A DNA stretch of 64,000 nt. Source: Thioalkalivibrio sp. ALJ16 (GTDB taxonomy: Bacteria; Pseudomonadota; Gammaproteobacteria; Ectothiorhodospirales; Ectothiorhodospiraceae). Position numbers and translations under genes: made by a program. The stretch is taken from the NCBI RefSeq assembly GCF_000377345.1, contig NZ_KB898048.1, forward strand, positions 1 through 64,000. Direction: 5' to 3'. Of the stretch, positions 17,094 to 24,902 are shown one piece after another (position 1 is the stretch's first letter; the number at the start of each line of letters is the position of its first letter). Below the pieces are notes generated by a model that was not told the origin of the DNA, made no database searches, and saw only the letters and a list, made by a program, of their open reading frames with translations.

Positions 17094-17540
17094 ATGGATT
17101 GCAACGGCTGCGAGTTTCACCCTGAACTGTTCTACGACGACGAGTTCCAGATCTGGTTGCGGCGCGAGGACGACGACACGCTGACCGTGGGCATGACGGA
17201 TCTGTCCCAGACCATTGCGGGCAAGATCATCCATGTGCGGGTGCGTCGACCGGGAACGCGGCGTCCGCCGGGCAAACCGGTGGCGACAATCGAGAGCGGC
17301 AAGTGGGCCGGACCCATCCCGAATTTCATCGACTGCAAGATCGTCGAGGGGAATGAAGAGGTCCTGGAGAATCCGGTGCTGCTGAACTCCGACCCGTACA
17401 ATGCCTGGATCGCCCGGGTGGAACCGACCAATGGCGTGGAAGCCGCGCTGGAGGAGTTCCTGACCGGCGACAAGGCCGAGGAGGGCTACTGCAAGCGGGC
17501 CAAGGATGACGACATCCAGTGCCAGCGCAAGCTGCGGTGA
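17094..17540 (+). CDS. lbpA1: Lipoate-binding protein LbpA1 (GcvH-like)
   Basis: A 148-residue GcvH-like protein carrying covalently bound lipoate, the partner of sHdr in sulfur oxidation. The lipoylation site is Lys70 in IESGKWAGP. ATG 17094 was chosen because it has GAGG six bases upstream and its N-terminus (MDCNGCEFHPELF) lines up with LbpA2; GTG 17052 and ATG 17070 are poorer. It has an N-terminal CxxC pair and extra Cys near the C-terminus (EGYCKRA, IQCQRK), which LbpA2 shows differently. It follows the hdrB2 terminator and touches the DsrE-like gene. Confidence 0.93.
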   Translation: MDCNGCEFHPELFYDDEFQIWLRREDDDTLTVGMTDLSQTIAGKIIHVRVRRPGTRRPPGKPVATIESGKWAGPIPNFIDCKIVEGNEEVLENPVLLNSDPYNAWIARVEPTNGVEAALEEFLTGDKAEEGYCKRAKDDDIQCQRKLR

Positions 17541-17956
17541 GCAAAGCGATGGGCAATCTCGACGACGACTACTATCTGGACAACGACGAGCAGACGGTCG
17601 TGATTATTATGACCTCGGGCCCGTCGACGCCGAACCGGTGTGCCACGCCGTTCTATCTGGGGGCGGTCATGGCCTCGATGGATGTGGATGTGCACATCTT
17701 CTTCACCATGGAGGGCGTGCGCCTGATGGAGAAGGGTGTGGCCGATGATCTGCGGGCCATGGATGACGGCAAGCTGATCAAGGATTTCATTCAGGACGCG
17801 AAGCGCGCCGGGGTGCGCTTGCACGTTTGCCAGCCCGCTTTGCCGGGGTATAGAATCGACGCGTCTTCGGATCTCGTCGACGAAGTTGACGAAGTGAATC
17901 GGGCGAGCGAGCTAGCTGACCTGATACTACGTAGTGATAAAACGATAACGTTTTAA
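17537..17956 (+). CDS. DsrE-family sulfur-relay protein
   Basis: A protein of about 139 residues of the DsrE/DsrF-like fold, found in cytoplasmic sulfur transfer. Visible features are VVIIMTSGP, a Cys in NRCATPFYLG, DVDVHIFFTMEGV and a second Cys in LHVCQPALPGY, the usual place for the DsrE-type active Cys. Start: GTG 17537 overlaps the lbpA1 stop (GTGA); ATG 17549 is an alternative, and neither has a clear ribosome site. Placed between two lbpA genes, it probably passes sulfur in the TusA-sHdr relay. I cannot assign the DsrE subtype. Confidence 0.85.
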   Translation: MSKAMGNLDDDYYLDNDEQTVVIIMTSGPSTPNRCATPFYLGAVMASMDVDVHIFFTMEGVRLMEKGVADDLRAMDDGKLIKDFIQDAKRAGVRLHVCQPALPGYRIDASSDLVDEVDEVNRASELADLILRSDKTITF

Positions 17957-17992
17957 TTTTCCCGCTTTATTTGAATATTCCTGGAGGAAGAC

Positions 17993-18430
17993 ATGGGTGC
18001 AGTTCGGGGTTGTGATATTCCGGAAGATCTGATGTACAACGTTGAAAACAACGTTTGGGTGCGCAAGGAAAGCGACGGTACCGCGACGGTCGGCCTGACT
18101 TCCTACGCCTGTTCGCTGGCGGGCACGATCGTGTCCTACACCCCGAAGAAGGTTGGCAAGACGGTCAAGAAGGACAAGTCCTGCACCACCGTCGAATCCG
18201 GCAAGTGGGTGGGTCCGGCGAAGACCCCGGTGACCGGTGAAGTGACCGAAACCAACGACAAGGTCGCGGCCAACCCGGGCCTGATCAACGAGGATCCCTA
18301 TGGCGAAGGCTGGCTGATCAAGCTGAAGCCGGAAGACTGGGACGGCGAAGTCGGTGACCTGAAGACCGGCTCCGACGCCCTGGCCGCCTTCGAAGCCAAG
18401 ATGGAAGCGGACGGTTTCGGCGGCTGCTGA
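17993..18430 (+). CDS. lbpA2: Lipoate-binding protein LbpA2 (GcvH-like)
   Basis: A 145-residue lipoate-binding GcvH-like protein. The lipoyl acceptor is Lys71 in VESGKWVGPA, and the N-terminus MGAVRGCDIPEDLMYNVENNVWVRK matches known LbpA proteins. TGGAGG lies before the ATG. It is preceded by an unusually AT-rich stretch of about 60 bases. It ends with a strong terminator, so lbpA1-dsrE-lbpA2 form a unit. By analogy with studied sHdr systems this is probably the main lipoyl partner of sHdr. Confidence 0.95.
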   Translation: MGAVRGCDIPEDLMYNVENNVWVRKESDGTATVGLTSYACSLAGTIVSYTPKKVGKTVKKDKSCTTVESGKWVGPAKTPVTGEVTETNDKVAANPGLINEDPYGEGWLIKLKPEDWDGEVGDLKTGSDALAAFEAKMEADGFGGC

Positions 18431-18444
18431 TCCGGTCTGTAGAA

Positions 18445-18483
18445 GGGCCGCCACCTTCAAGGGGTCGGCGGCCCCTTTTTTTC
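18445..18483 (+). terminator. Intrinsic terminator after lbpA2
   Basis: GGGCCGCC at 18445-18452 pairs with GGCGGCCC at 18467-18474 across a 14-base loop, followed by a run of T. Confidence 0.85.
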
Positions 18484-18535
18484 GGTAATACCCGACTAAA
18501 ACCTTCAAGAAATACGCCGACCCCGGAGTACGCCC

Positions 18536-19714
18536 ATGACGAGCTGGAATGATGTAATCCAGCGGGTAGAGCCCCTCGAGGATATCCCCGTCGATCCGTC
18601 GCTGGTTGATGACCTCCAGCACAGCCTGCGCGACGGTGCGGATCCCGGGTCGGTGCATTTCTACACCCCGACGTTCAAGTCCTATCAGTCCAGCGAACTG
18701 GCCGACTGCGGCAAGAGCGCCTGGCCGGCGATGTCCATCACCGGTGGCGACTGCAAGCTGGCCTGCGATCACTGCAAGGCGAAGATCCTGGAGCCGATGA
18801 TCCCCGTCCGCACCCCGGAGGATCTCTGGCGCCAGGTCAATCAGGTGATCGAGTCCGGCGCGCAGGGGATGCTGCTGACCGGTGGTTCGAACCACCGGAA
18901 CGAGGTCGAGTACGATCCGTTCTATCCGACCATCCGCCGTATCAAGGACGAGTTCCCGCAATTCCGGATCGCGATGCACACCGCGCTGGTGGACGACAAC
19001 ATCGCGCTGTCGATGGAACAGGCGGGCATCGACGCCGCGATGATGGACGTGATCGGTGCCCAGGACACGATCACGCAGGTCTATCACCTGCGCCGCAGTG
19101 TCGACGATTTCGAGCAGACCCTCGAGAGCCTGGTCAACACCAACATGAAGGTGGTGCCGCACATCGTGGTGGGGCTGCATTACGGCAAGCTCCTGGGCGA
19201 ATGGAACGCGCTGGAGATGCTGGCCCGCCACCTGCCCGACGCCGTGGTGCTGGTGGTCGTGATGCCGTTCTACGCCCCGGCGAGCCGCCCGTTCGAGACC
19301 CCGGACGTGCACGCCGTGGGCCGCTTTTTCCACGATGCCCGTGAGCGCCTGGGCGATACCTCCCTGCTGCTGGGCTGTGCGCGGCCGCCGGGTGCGGCCA
19401 AGAGCCAGATCGACAGCTACGCGGTGATGGCCGGTCTGTCCGGGATCGCGCACCCGGCCGAGGGCGTGGTGGAGCTGGCGGCGCGCCTGGGCAAGAAGGT
19501 CCGTGTTACCCCGGCCTGCTGCTCCATCGCCGTGGGCGACGAGGTGATGGCCGAAGACGCGGGCGCCGGCAGTGGCGTGGAGCTGGACCTCGATACCATC
19601 GTGGCCGAAGAAAGCCGGCGCCGCGAGCAGGAACGCAAGGCGCGCCAGGGCCTGGGCGGCATCCGCATCGTGACCGAGGGCAATGTTGCGGCCGGAGGTG
19701 GCTGCCATGTCTGA
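18536..19714 (+). CDS. Radical SAM lipoyl synthase component (LipS1/LipS2 type)
   Basis: A 392-residue radical SAM protein. The cluster motif is CKLACDHC (Cys 73, 77 and 80), so the SAM-binding 4Fe-4S is intact. Further Cys (LGCARPPGAA, TPACCSI and a C-terminal GGGCHV) could bind the auxiliary cluster that donates sulfur. In the described sHdr-linked pathway two such proteins, LipS1 and LipS2, each insert one sulfur into the octanoyl chain. Position in the locus identifies it as one of the pair; I cannot say securely which. It overlaps the ligase gene by 8 bases. Confidence 0.85.
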   Translation: MTSWNDVIQRVEPLEDIPVDPSLVDDLQHSLRDGADPGSVHFYTPTFKSYQSSELADCGKSAWPAMSITGGDCKLACDHCKAKILEPMIPVRTPEDLWRQVNQVIESGAQGMLLTGGSNHRNEVEYDPFYPTIRRIKDEFPQFRIAMHTALVDDNIALSMEQAGIDAAMMDVIGAQDTITQVYHLRRSVDDFEQTLESLVNTNMKVVPHIVVGLHYGKLLGEWNALEMLARHLPDAVVLVVVMPFYAPASRPFETPDVHAVGRFFHDARERLGDTSLLLGCARPPGAAKSQIDSYAVMAGLSGIAHPAEGVVELAARLGKKVRVTPACCSIAVGDEVMAEDAGAGSGVELDLDTIVAEESRRREQERKARQGLGGIRIVTEGNVAAGGGCHV

Positions 19715-20798
19715 GCGCGACGCGAACATCCTGCGGATCCTCGACACCGGCCTGCGCCGGGCGGCCGAGAACATGGCCTTCAACCGCGCCCTGCTGGAGT
19801 GCCACCAGGCAGGGGTCTCCCCGCACACCCTGCGCTTCCTGCAGTTCGAGCCCTGTGCGCTGGTGGGTTTCCACCAGAATGTGGATCAGGAGATCAATAC
19901 CGAGTACTGCAGGGAAAACGGTATCGCGATTCAGCGCCGGATTACCGGCGGCGGCGCGATCTATTTCGATGCCACCCAGCTGGGCTGGGAGCTGTATTTG
20001 GACAAGCGCTTCCTGGGCACCGCGGACATGGGGCAGATCGCGGCCCGCATCTGCAACGCCGCGGCAGCGGGCATGCGCGCCCTGGGCGTGGATGCGCAAT
20101 TCCGGCCGCGTAACGATATCGAGGTGGATGGTCGCAAGATCTCGGGCACCGGCGGGGCGTTCGATGGCGACTCGGTGATGTATCAGGGGACGCTGCTGAT
20201 CGAGTTCGATGTCGAGGATATGCTCCGCATCCTGCGTATCCCGGCGGAGAAGCTGTCCAACAAGGCGATCGAGTCGGCCCGTGACCGCGTGGTCAACCTC
20301 GCGACGCTGCTGGACGAGATGCCGAGCCTGGATGCGATCAAGGACTCCATCGCCGCCGCCTTCGCCGAGGAGTTCGGCGTGCGCACCGAGGCCGCCGACC
20401 TGCTGCCTGGCGAGCGCCAGGCCTTCGACGAGGCCCTGACCGAGATCGACAGCGAGGAGTGGGTCTACCAGCGCAACCGCCCGGCGACCGATGCCCCGAT
20501 GTTCGAATCCATCTACAAGTCGGATGGGGGGCTGATGCGGGTGGGCGTGGCCCTGGACCCGGAGCGCAAGCGTCTTAAGCAGCTGTGGATGACCGGCGAC
20601 ATCTTCGTAAAGCCCGCGCGCACCATCGCCGATCTGGAGGCCGCCCTGCGCGACACCCCCCAGGCGGAGATGGAGGATCGCGTGCGCGCCTTCTTCGCCG
20701 AGCGCGAGGTCGAGATGCTGCAACTGACCGTGGACGACATCATCGCGGCCATCCAGTCGGCGCTGGCCCAGGCCGAGGTCGAGCAGGCGGCGGAATGA
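19707..20798 (+). CDS. lplA: sHdr-associated lipoate--protein ligase, sLpl(AB)
   Basis: A 363-residue ligase that attaches lipoate or octanoate to LbpA. It has the LplA/LipB/BPL domain with RRITGGGAIYF near residue 78 and the catalytic Lys in GRKISGTGGAF near 144, followed by a C-terminal accessory domain from about 260. GGAGG lies before ATG 19707, which starts inside the previous gene. Described sHdr loci carry this ligase with lipS1, lipS2 and lipT, as here. It is specific to LbpA in studied species. Confidence 0.9.
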   Translation: MSERDANILRILDTGLRRAAENMAFNRALLECHQAGVSPHTLRFLQFEPCALVGFHQNVDQEINTEYCRENGIAIQRRITGGGAIYFDATQLGWELYLDKRFLGTADMGQIAARICNAAAAGMRALGVDAQFRPRNDIEVDGRKISGTGGAFDGDSVMYQGTLLIEFDVEDMLRILRIPAEKLSNKAIESARDRVVNLATLLDEMPSLDAIKDSIAAAFAEEFGVRTEAADLLPGERQAFDEALTEIDSEEWVYQRNRPATDAPMFESIYKSDGGLMRVGVALDPERKRLKQLWMTGDIFVKPARTIADLEAALRDTPQAEMEDRVRAFFAEREVEMLQLTVDDIIAAIQSALAQAEVEQAAE

Positions 20799-20829
20799 AC
20801 ACGTATACACGCACGCGGGGATTACGCTG

Positions 20830-21912
20830 ATGCTGCCGCAACAGGTCGACGTGCTGGTCGTGGGGCTCGGCCCCGGCGGGGCCTCGGCCGCGCGGGTCTG
20901 CGCGGGTGCCGGGCTGTCCGTGCTCGCGGTGGAGCGCAACAAGGCCTTTGGCGAGCCGGTGCAGTGCGCCGAATTCATCCCCAACCCGATGGGCGCCTAC
21001 GCACGTCCCGAGGGTGTGCTGCTGCAGCGCATCGATTCGATGCAGAGCTTCCTGCCTTCCGGGGCTGTGGAGCACTCCGATTTCCCCGGGCTGATGGTGG
21101 ATCGCGGCGAGTTCGATCGCGCCATCATCCGCGCCGCCGAGGCGAACGGGGCGCAGATGGTGACATCCACCCCGCTGCTCGGCGTCGATGCCGAACGCCA
21201 TACCGCGCGGATCCGGCACCAGGGGCAGGAGCAGGAGGTGACCTATCGGGTACTGATCGCCGCCGACGGTCCACATTCGCCGGTGGCCGAGGCGCTGGGC
21301 CTGCCGGCCCTGCCGGTTGTGCAGACGCGCCAGTACACGGTACCGCTTAAGAAGCCGTACACCGCCACCGACGTCTGGCTTTCCGATGACTACCCCGGCG
21401 GGTATGCCTGGCTGTTTCCCAAGGGCGAGTGGGCCAACCTCGGCCTGGGCGCGGACAAGCGCATCGCCGGGGACCTGAAGGCGCCGCTGGAATCCCTGCA
21501 TGCCCAGCTCGTGGAGCAGGGGCTTCTGGGCGAGACCATCCGCTACCGCACCGGCGGTGCGATCCCGGTGGGTGGCCTGCGTGAATCCCTGTTCGAGGGT
21601 GACGTGCTGTTCGTCGGCGACGCGGCTGGCCTGACCCATCCGATCACTGGCGCCGGGATTGCCGCCGCGGTGGTCTCGGGCGAGGCCGCGGGCGAGGCCG
21701 CCATCGGCCACCTCGAAGGCGATGACGAGGCCCTGGACGACTACGACGAGGAGATGCGCGACCAGTACGGCCCGGCCCTGGACCGGGCCTGCGAGCGGCG
21801 CGCGTTCCTGAACGAACACTGGCGGACACCGCGGGCGCAGGAAGACGCCACGCAACGCCGCGGATGGATTGCATTTTCCGAGTATTTCAACGATGGTGAC
21901 CGGGCCGCGTGA
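20830..21912 (+). CDS. lipT: LipT, FAD-dependent geranylgeranyl-reductase-like protein
   Basis: A 360-residue flavoprotein of the geranylgeranyl reductase family. The FAD motif is VVGLGPGGASAA at the N-terminus, with a second contact VLFVGDAAGLTHPITGAG near residue 263. There is no membrane segment. In sHdr lipoate-assembly loci this protein is called LipT; its exact reaction is not settled, and a redox role in lipoyl assembly is proposed. The ribosome site before ATG 20830 is weak, and 31 bases separate it from the ligase gene. Confidence 0.87.
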   Translation: MLPQQVDVLVVGLGPGGASAARVCAGAGLSVLAVERNKAFGEPVQCAEFIPNPMGAYARPEGVLLQRIDSMQSFLPSGAVEHSDFPGLMVDRGEFDRAIIRAAEANGAQMVTSTPLLGVDAERHTARIRHQGQEQEVTYRVLIAADGPHSPVAEALGLPALPVVQTRQYTVPLKKPYTATDVWLSDDYPGGYAWLFPKGEWANLGLGADKRIAGDLKAPLESLHAQLVEQGLLGETIRYRTGGAIPVGGLRESLFEGDVLFVGDAAGLTHPITGAGIAAAVVSGEAAGEAAIGHLEGDDEALDDYDEEMRDQYGPALDRACERRAFLNEHWRTPRAQEDATQRRGWIAFSEYFNDGDRAA

Positions 21913-21966
21913 GGCGGCCCCGGTCGATGGATGCCTGGCATCCCCGAGACGACGCTGGAGGAATTC

Positions 21967-23139
21967 ATGAGTGCAAGTGCAGAGGAGATGGTCGCGCCGA
22001 TCAACTTTTACCGGCCGGACTATCACATCAAGACCCCGGACATGCGTTCGCCCGAGTACGTGCAGATGTCCACTGCGGCCGCGATCACGCTGGGCCTGGT
22101 GCCGGGCACCATGCACCGCACGGCCTGCACCCACTGCCTGAACCTCCTGGTCACCTACCCGGAAGGCTGCCGCGCGAACTGCTCCTACTGCGGCCTGGCC
22201 CGTCACCGCGAGGAATCGCGTGACTACGCCGACCGCAACTTCATCCGCGTCGACTGGCCGACCGCCAAGTACGACGAGGTGATCGAGCGCGTGAAGAACC
22301 ACGCCGACGCCGGCCAGTTCGAGCGCATGTGCATCTCCATGATCACGCATCCGAACTCCGACGCCGACACCGTCGAGCTGCTGGAGCGCTGGGTCGCCGA
22401 GGTCAACCACATCCCGGTGTCCATCCTGTCCAACCCGACCACCATGAGCTATGAAGATCTCCAGCTCCTGCGGGACAAGGGTGCGGACATCTTCACTGTC
22501 GCGCTGGACGCGGTCACCCCCGAGATCTTCGAACGCACCCGTGGCAAGGCGGTCGAGAGCCCGCACAGCTGGGACAAATACTGGCAGTCCATCGAGTGGG
22601 CCGCCGAAATCTTTGGTCCGGAAAAGTTCGGCGCCCACCTGATCTGTGGCATGGGCGAGACCGAGGAAGAGATCCTGCAGGTCTGTCAGCGTATCCGTGA
22701 CCTGGGCGGCCACAACCACATGTTCGCCTTCTTCCCGGAAGAGGGCTCGCTGATGGAAGACTGGAACCCGGTCCCGCGCGACCAGTGGCGCCGCGTGCAG
22801 CTGGGCCGCTTCGTGATCGACTACGCCGGTGGCCGCATCGACGACATGAAGTTCAACGCCGATGGTCAGGTGGTGGACTTCGGTCTGCCGCAGTCCGAGG
22901 TCGACGAACTGATCGCCTCCGGCAAGCCGTTCCAGACCTCCGGCTGCCCCGGCAAGTCGGACGAGGAAGTCTCGGCCTGCAACCGCCCCTACGGCGATTC
23001 CAGCCCGACCGACATCCTGTCCTTCCCGTTCGCGCTTAATTCGACCGATGTCGGCTTCGTCAAGCGGCAGATGGCCGGGGAAGAGGTCGGTACCTTCGAC
23101 TTCGACGCCGACGACTCGGAAGACGAAAAGACCGCCTGA
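21967..23139 (+). CDS. Second radical SAM lipoyl synthase component (LipS1/LipS2 type)
   Basis: A 390-residue radical SAM protein. The SAM-cluster motif is CRANCSYC (Cys 68, 72 and 75), and TACTHC just before it and SGCPGKS and SACNRP near the C-terminus could ligate an auxiliary cluster. ATG 21967 has GGAGG five bases upstream and is preferred to ATG 21931. With the 18.5-kb gene it makes the two-enzyme lipoyl synthase described in archaea and sHdr bacteria. The C-terminus is strongly acidic. A large stem-loop closes the operon. Confidence 0.86.
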   Translation: MSASAEEMVAPINFYRPDYHIKTPDMRSPEYVQMSTAAAITLGLVPGTMHRTACTHCLNLLVTYPEGCRANCSYCGLARHREESRDYADRNFIRVDWPTAKYDEVIERVKNHADAGQFERMCISMITHPNSDADTVELLERWVAEVNHIPVSILSNPTTMSYEDLQLLRDKGADIFTVALDAVTPEIFERTRGKAVESPHSWDKYWQSIEWAAEIFGPEKFGAHLICGMGETEEEILQVCQRIRDLGGHNHMFAFFPEEGSLMEDWNPVPRDQWRRVQLGRFVIDYAGGRIDDMKFNADGQVVDFGLPQSEVDELIASGKPFQTSGCPGKSDEEVSACNRPYGDSSPTDILSFPFALNSTDVGFVKRQMAGEEVGTFDFDADDSEDEKTA

Positions 23140-23178
23140 TCGGAATGCAGACAGGCTGGAAACAATAGTGCTAGTATC

Positions 23179-23209
23179 GCGAAAGCCCCGGCAATCCCGG
23201 GGCTTTCGC
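23179..23209 (+). terminator. Stem-loop ending the lipoate-assembly operon
   Basis: A perfect 13-bp stem (23179-23191 with 23197-23209) with a 5-base loop. It lacks a T run, so it is either a weak terminator or an mRNA-stabilising structure. Confidence 0.7.
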
Positions 23210-23440
23210 ACGTAAGGGGATCGATAAGACTTTTTGAATATTCAGGTTTCGAGCGGGGTTATCAAGGCCATTCCGACGAGTGCCCTTGAACACACCTGCC
23301 GAAAAACTCGCGACGCGGTCGGTCACCGTGGCGCGGGCCGTGGGGACACCACAAGACCGGACCGGCGGCAATACAAGGGGGCCGCGCGTAGCCGGGGTGT
23401 TCACACAACACAACAAGAAGACCACCAAAGGAGATACAAA

Positions 23441-24700
23441 ATGGAAGCACGCATTATTCGCCGCAGCCTGGTGACGATCGCGGTCGGCCTGGCCATGGGC
23501 TCCGCCGGCGTCGCGCACGCCACCAATGGCTACTTCGCCCACGGCTACGGCACTAAGGCCAAGGGCATGGGCGGGGTCGGCATGGCCATCTCCCAGGACG
23601 CCTACGCACCCGCGATCAACCCCGCCGGTATCGCCGGCATGGAAAGCCGCATCGACGGTTCTCTGGCCTACTTCCGTCCCGAACGTTCCGTGACCTTTGA
23701 GGGCGCGCCCACTCTCGACAGCGATAGCAAGAGCTTCTTCATCCCGTCGATCGGTTATGTACAGCAGATTGACGAGAACCGCTCGTGGGGTATCGCGCTG
23801 ATGGGGAATGGTGGTCTGAACACTGATTACCCTGCGATTCCCAACGAGGATCTGTGTGGTCCAGGTGGTACAGGGCTTTTTTGTGGAGGTGCTGCGGGAG
23901 TGAATCTTGAGCAGCTGGCGATCATCCCTACCTACGCGCAGAAGTTTGCTGACGGTCGCGTGAGCGTGGGCTTCAGTCCGATCATCAGTTACCAGCGTTT
24001 TAGCGCGAAGGGTTTGGACGGCCTCGCGGTATTGGATCCACGGGTGACCGATTCGGACAACTTTACGGGGCGCGGTACGGACACGACTTGGGGGTATGGC
24101 GGCCAGATTGGCTTCCAGGCAGAGATCGCGGATGGTGTGACCCTGGGTGGTAGCTATCGCTCCAAGATTCGTAATGGTGATTTCGACGACTATAGTGGCC
24201 TGTTTGCAGGGGGCGGCAGCTTCGATGTCCCTTCCACCTATGGTCTTGGGATCTCGGCCGATGTGACTCCAGCTGTGACTCTTAGTGCTGATTACGTTCG
24301 GATCAACTACTCCGACGTTGATGCGATCTCCAATCCGAGCACCAATGAAGCACCATTTGGCTCGGCCAACGGTCCGGGCTTTGGTTGGCGCGACATCAAC
24401 ATCATCAAGCTGGGTGCGCAGTTTGAAACCGGCAATGACTGGACCTGGCGTGTGGGCTACAACCGCGGCCAGAATCCGATTCGCTCCCGCGATGTTGCCT
24501 TGAACATCCTTGCGCCGGGTGTGATGGAAGATCATTTCACGGCCGGCTTTACCAAGAGCTTCGGTTCGCAGCACGAACTGAGCTTCGCGGCCATGTACGC
24601 ACCTTCCAACAGCGTCACCGGGCCGACCCCGTTCGGGGCGGATGCGACCATCGAGATGAAGCAGTACGAGCTCGAGATCGGGTACGCGTACCGGTTCTGA
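23441..24700 (+). CDS. FadL/OmpP1-family outer-membrane channel
   Basis: A 419-residue outer-membrane beta-barrel of the FadL family, which moves hydrophobic compounds across the outer membrane. A signal peptide ends at VAHA; the mature N-terminus TNGYFAHGYGTKAKGMGGVG, the NPAGIAGM motif and a final YAYRF ending in Phe are typical. AAAGGAG precedes ATG 23441 after a leader of about 230 bases. Bases from about 23760 to 24380 use less biased codons and are less GC-rich than both ends, as if replaced by recombination. The substrate is unknown; its place beside the sHdr locus hints at a sulfur compound. Confidence 0.9.
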   Translation: MEARIIRRSLVTIAVGLAMGSAGVAHATNGYFAHGYGTKAKGMGGVGMAISQDAYAPAINPAGIAGMESRIDGSLAYFRPERSVTFEGAPTLDSDSKSFFIPSIGYVQQIDENRSWGIALMGNGGLNTDYPAIPNEDLCGPGGTGLFCGGAAGVNLEQLAIIPTYAQKFADGRVSVGFSPIISYQRFSAKGLDGLAVLDPRVTDSDNFTGRGTDTTWGYGGQIGFQAEIADGVTLGGSYRSKIRNGDFDDYSGLFAGGGSFDVPSTYGLGISADVTPAVTLSADYVRINYSDVDAISNPSTNEAPFGSANGPGFGWRDINIIKLGAQFETGNDWTWRVGYNRGQNPIRSRDVALNILAPGVMEDHFTAGFTKSFGSQHELSFAAMYAPSNSVTGPTPFGADATIEMKQYELEIGYAYRF

Positions 24701-24856
24701 TCGCAGGGTCCGGGGCGGTCGTGTGACCGCACCGGGTTCCGGCGTCGCGCGCCCGGGAGTGGCGCGCCGGCCTTCGGGGGGAGGCCGGGCCGGCCAGGGA
24801 TGGACGGGACGACCGGAGCTCGGTACGCGTCGGGGGGCGCGTTCCGGGCTTTTTTC

Positions 24857-24875
24857 TTCGAGCGTTCTGCTCGAA
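24857..24875. other. Inverted repeat before the secreted-protein gene
   Basis: TTCGAGC/GCTCGAA around a 5-base loop, about 15 bases before the ribosome site of the next gene and just after a T run at 24850-24855. It could be a terminator remnant or a protein-binding site. Confidence 0.35.
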
Positions 24876-24902
24876 CATTCAAAGTATTCAAAGGAGGATG
24901 CC

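Noticed and set aside
20740-23211. Long minus-strand frame opposite lipT and the second radical SAM gene
   Set aside because: Same reason: a mirror of strong GC3 bias with no domain and no start context.
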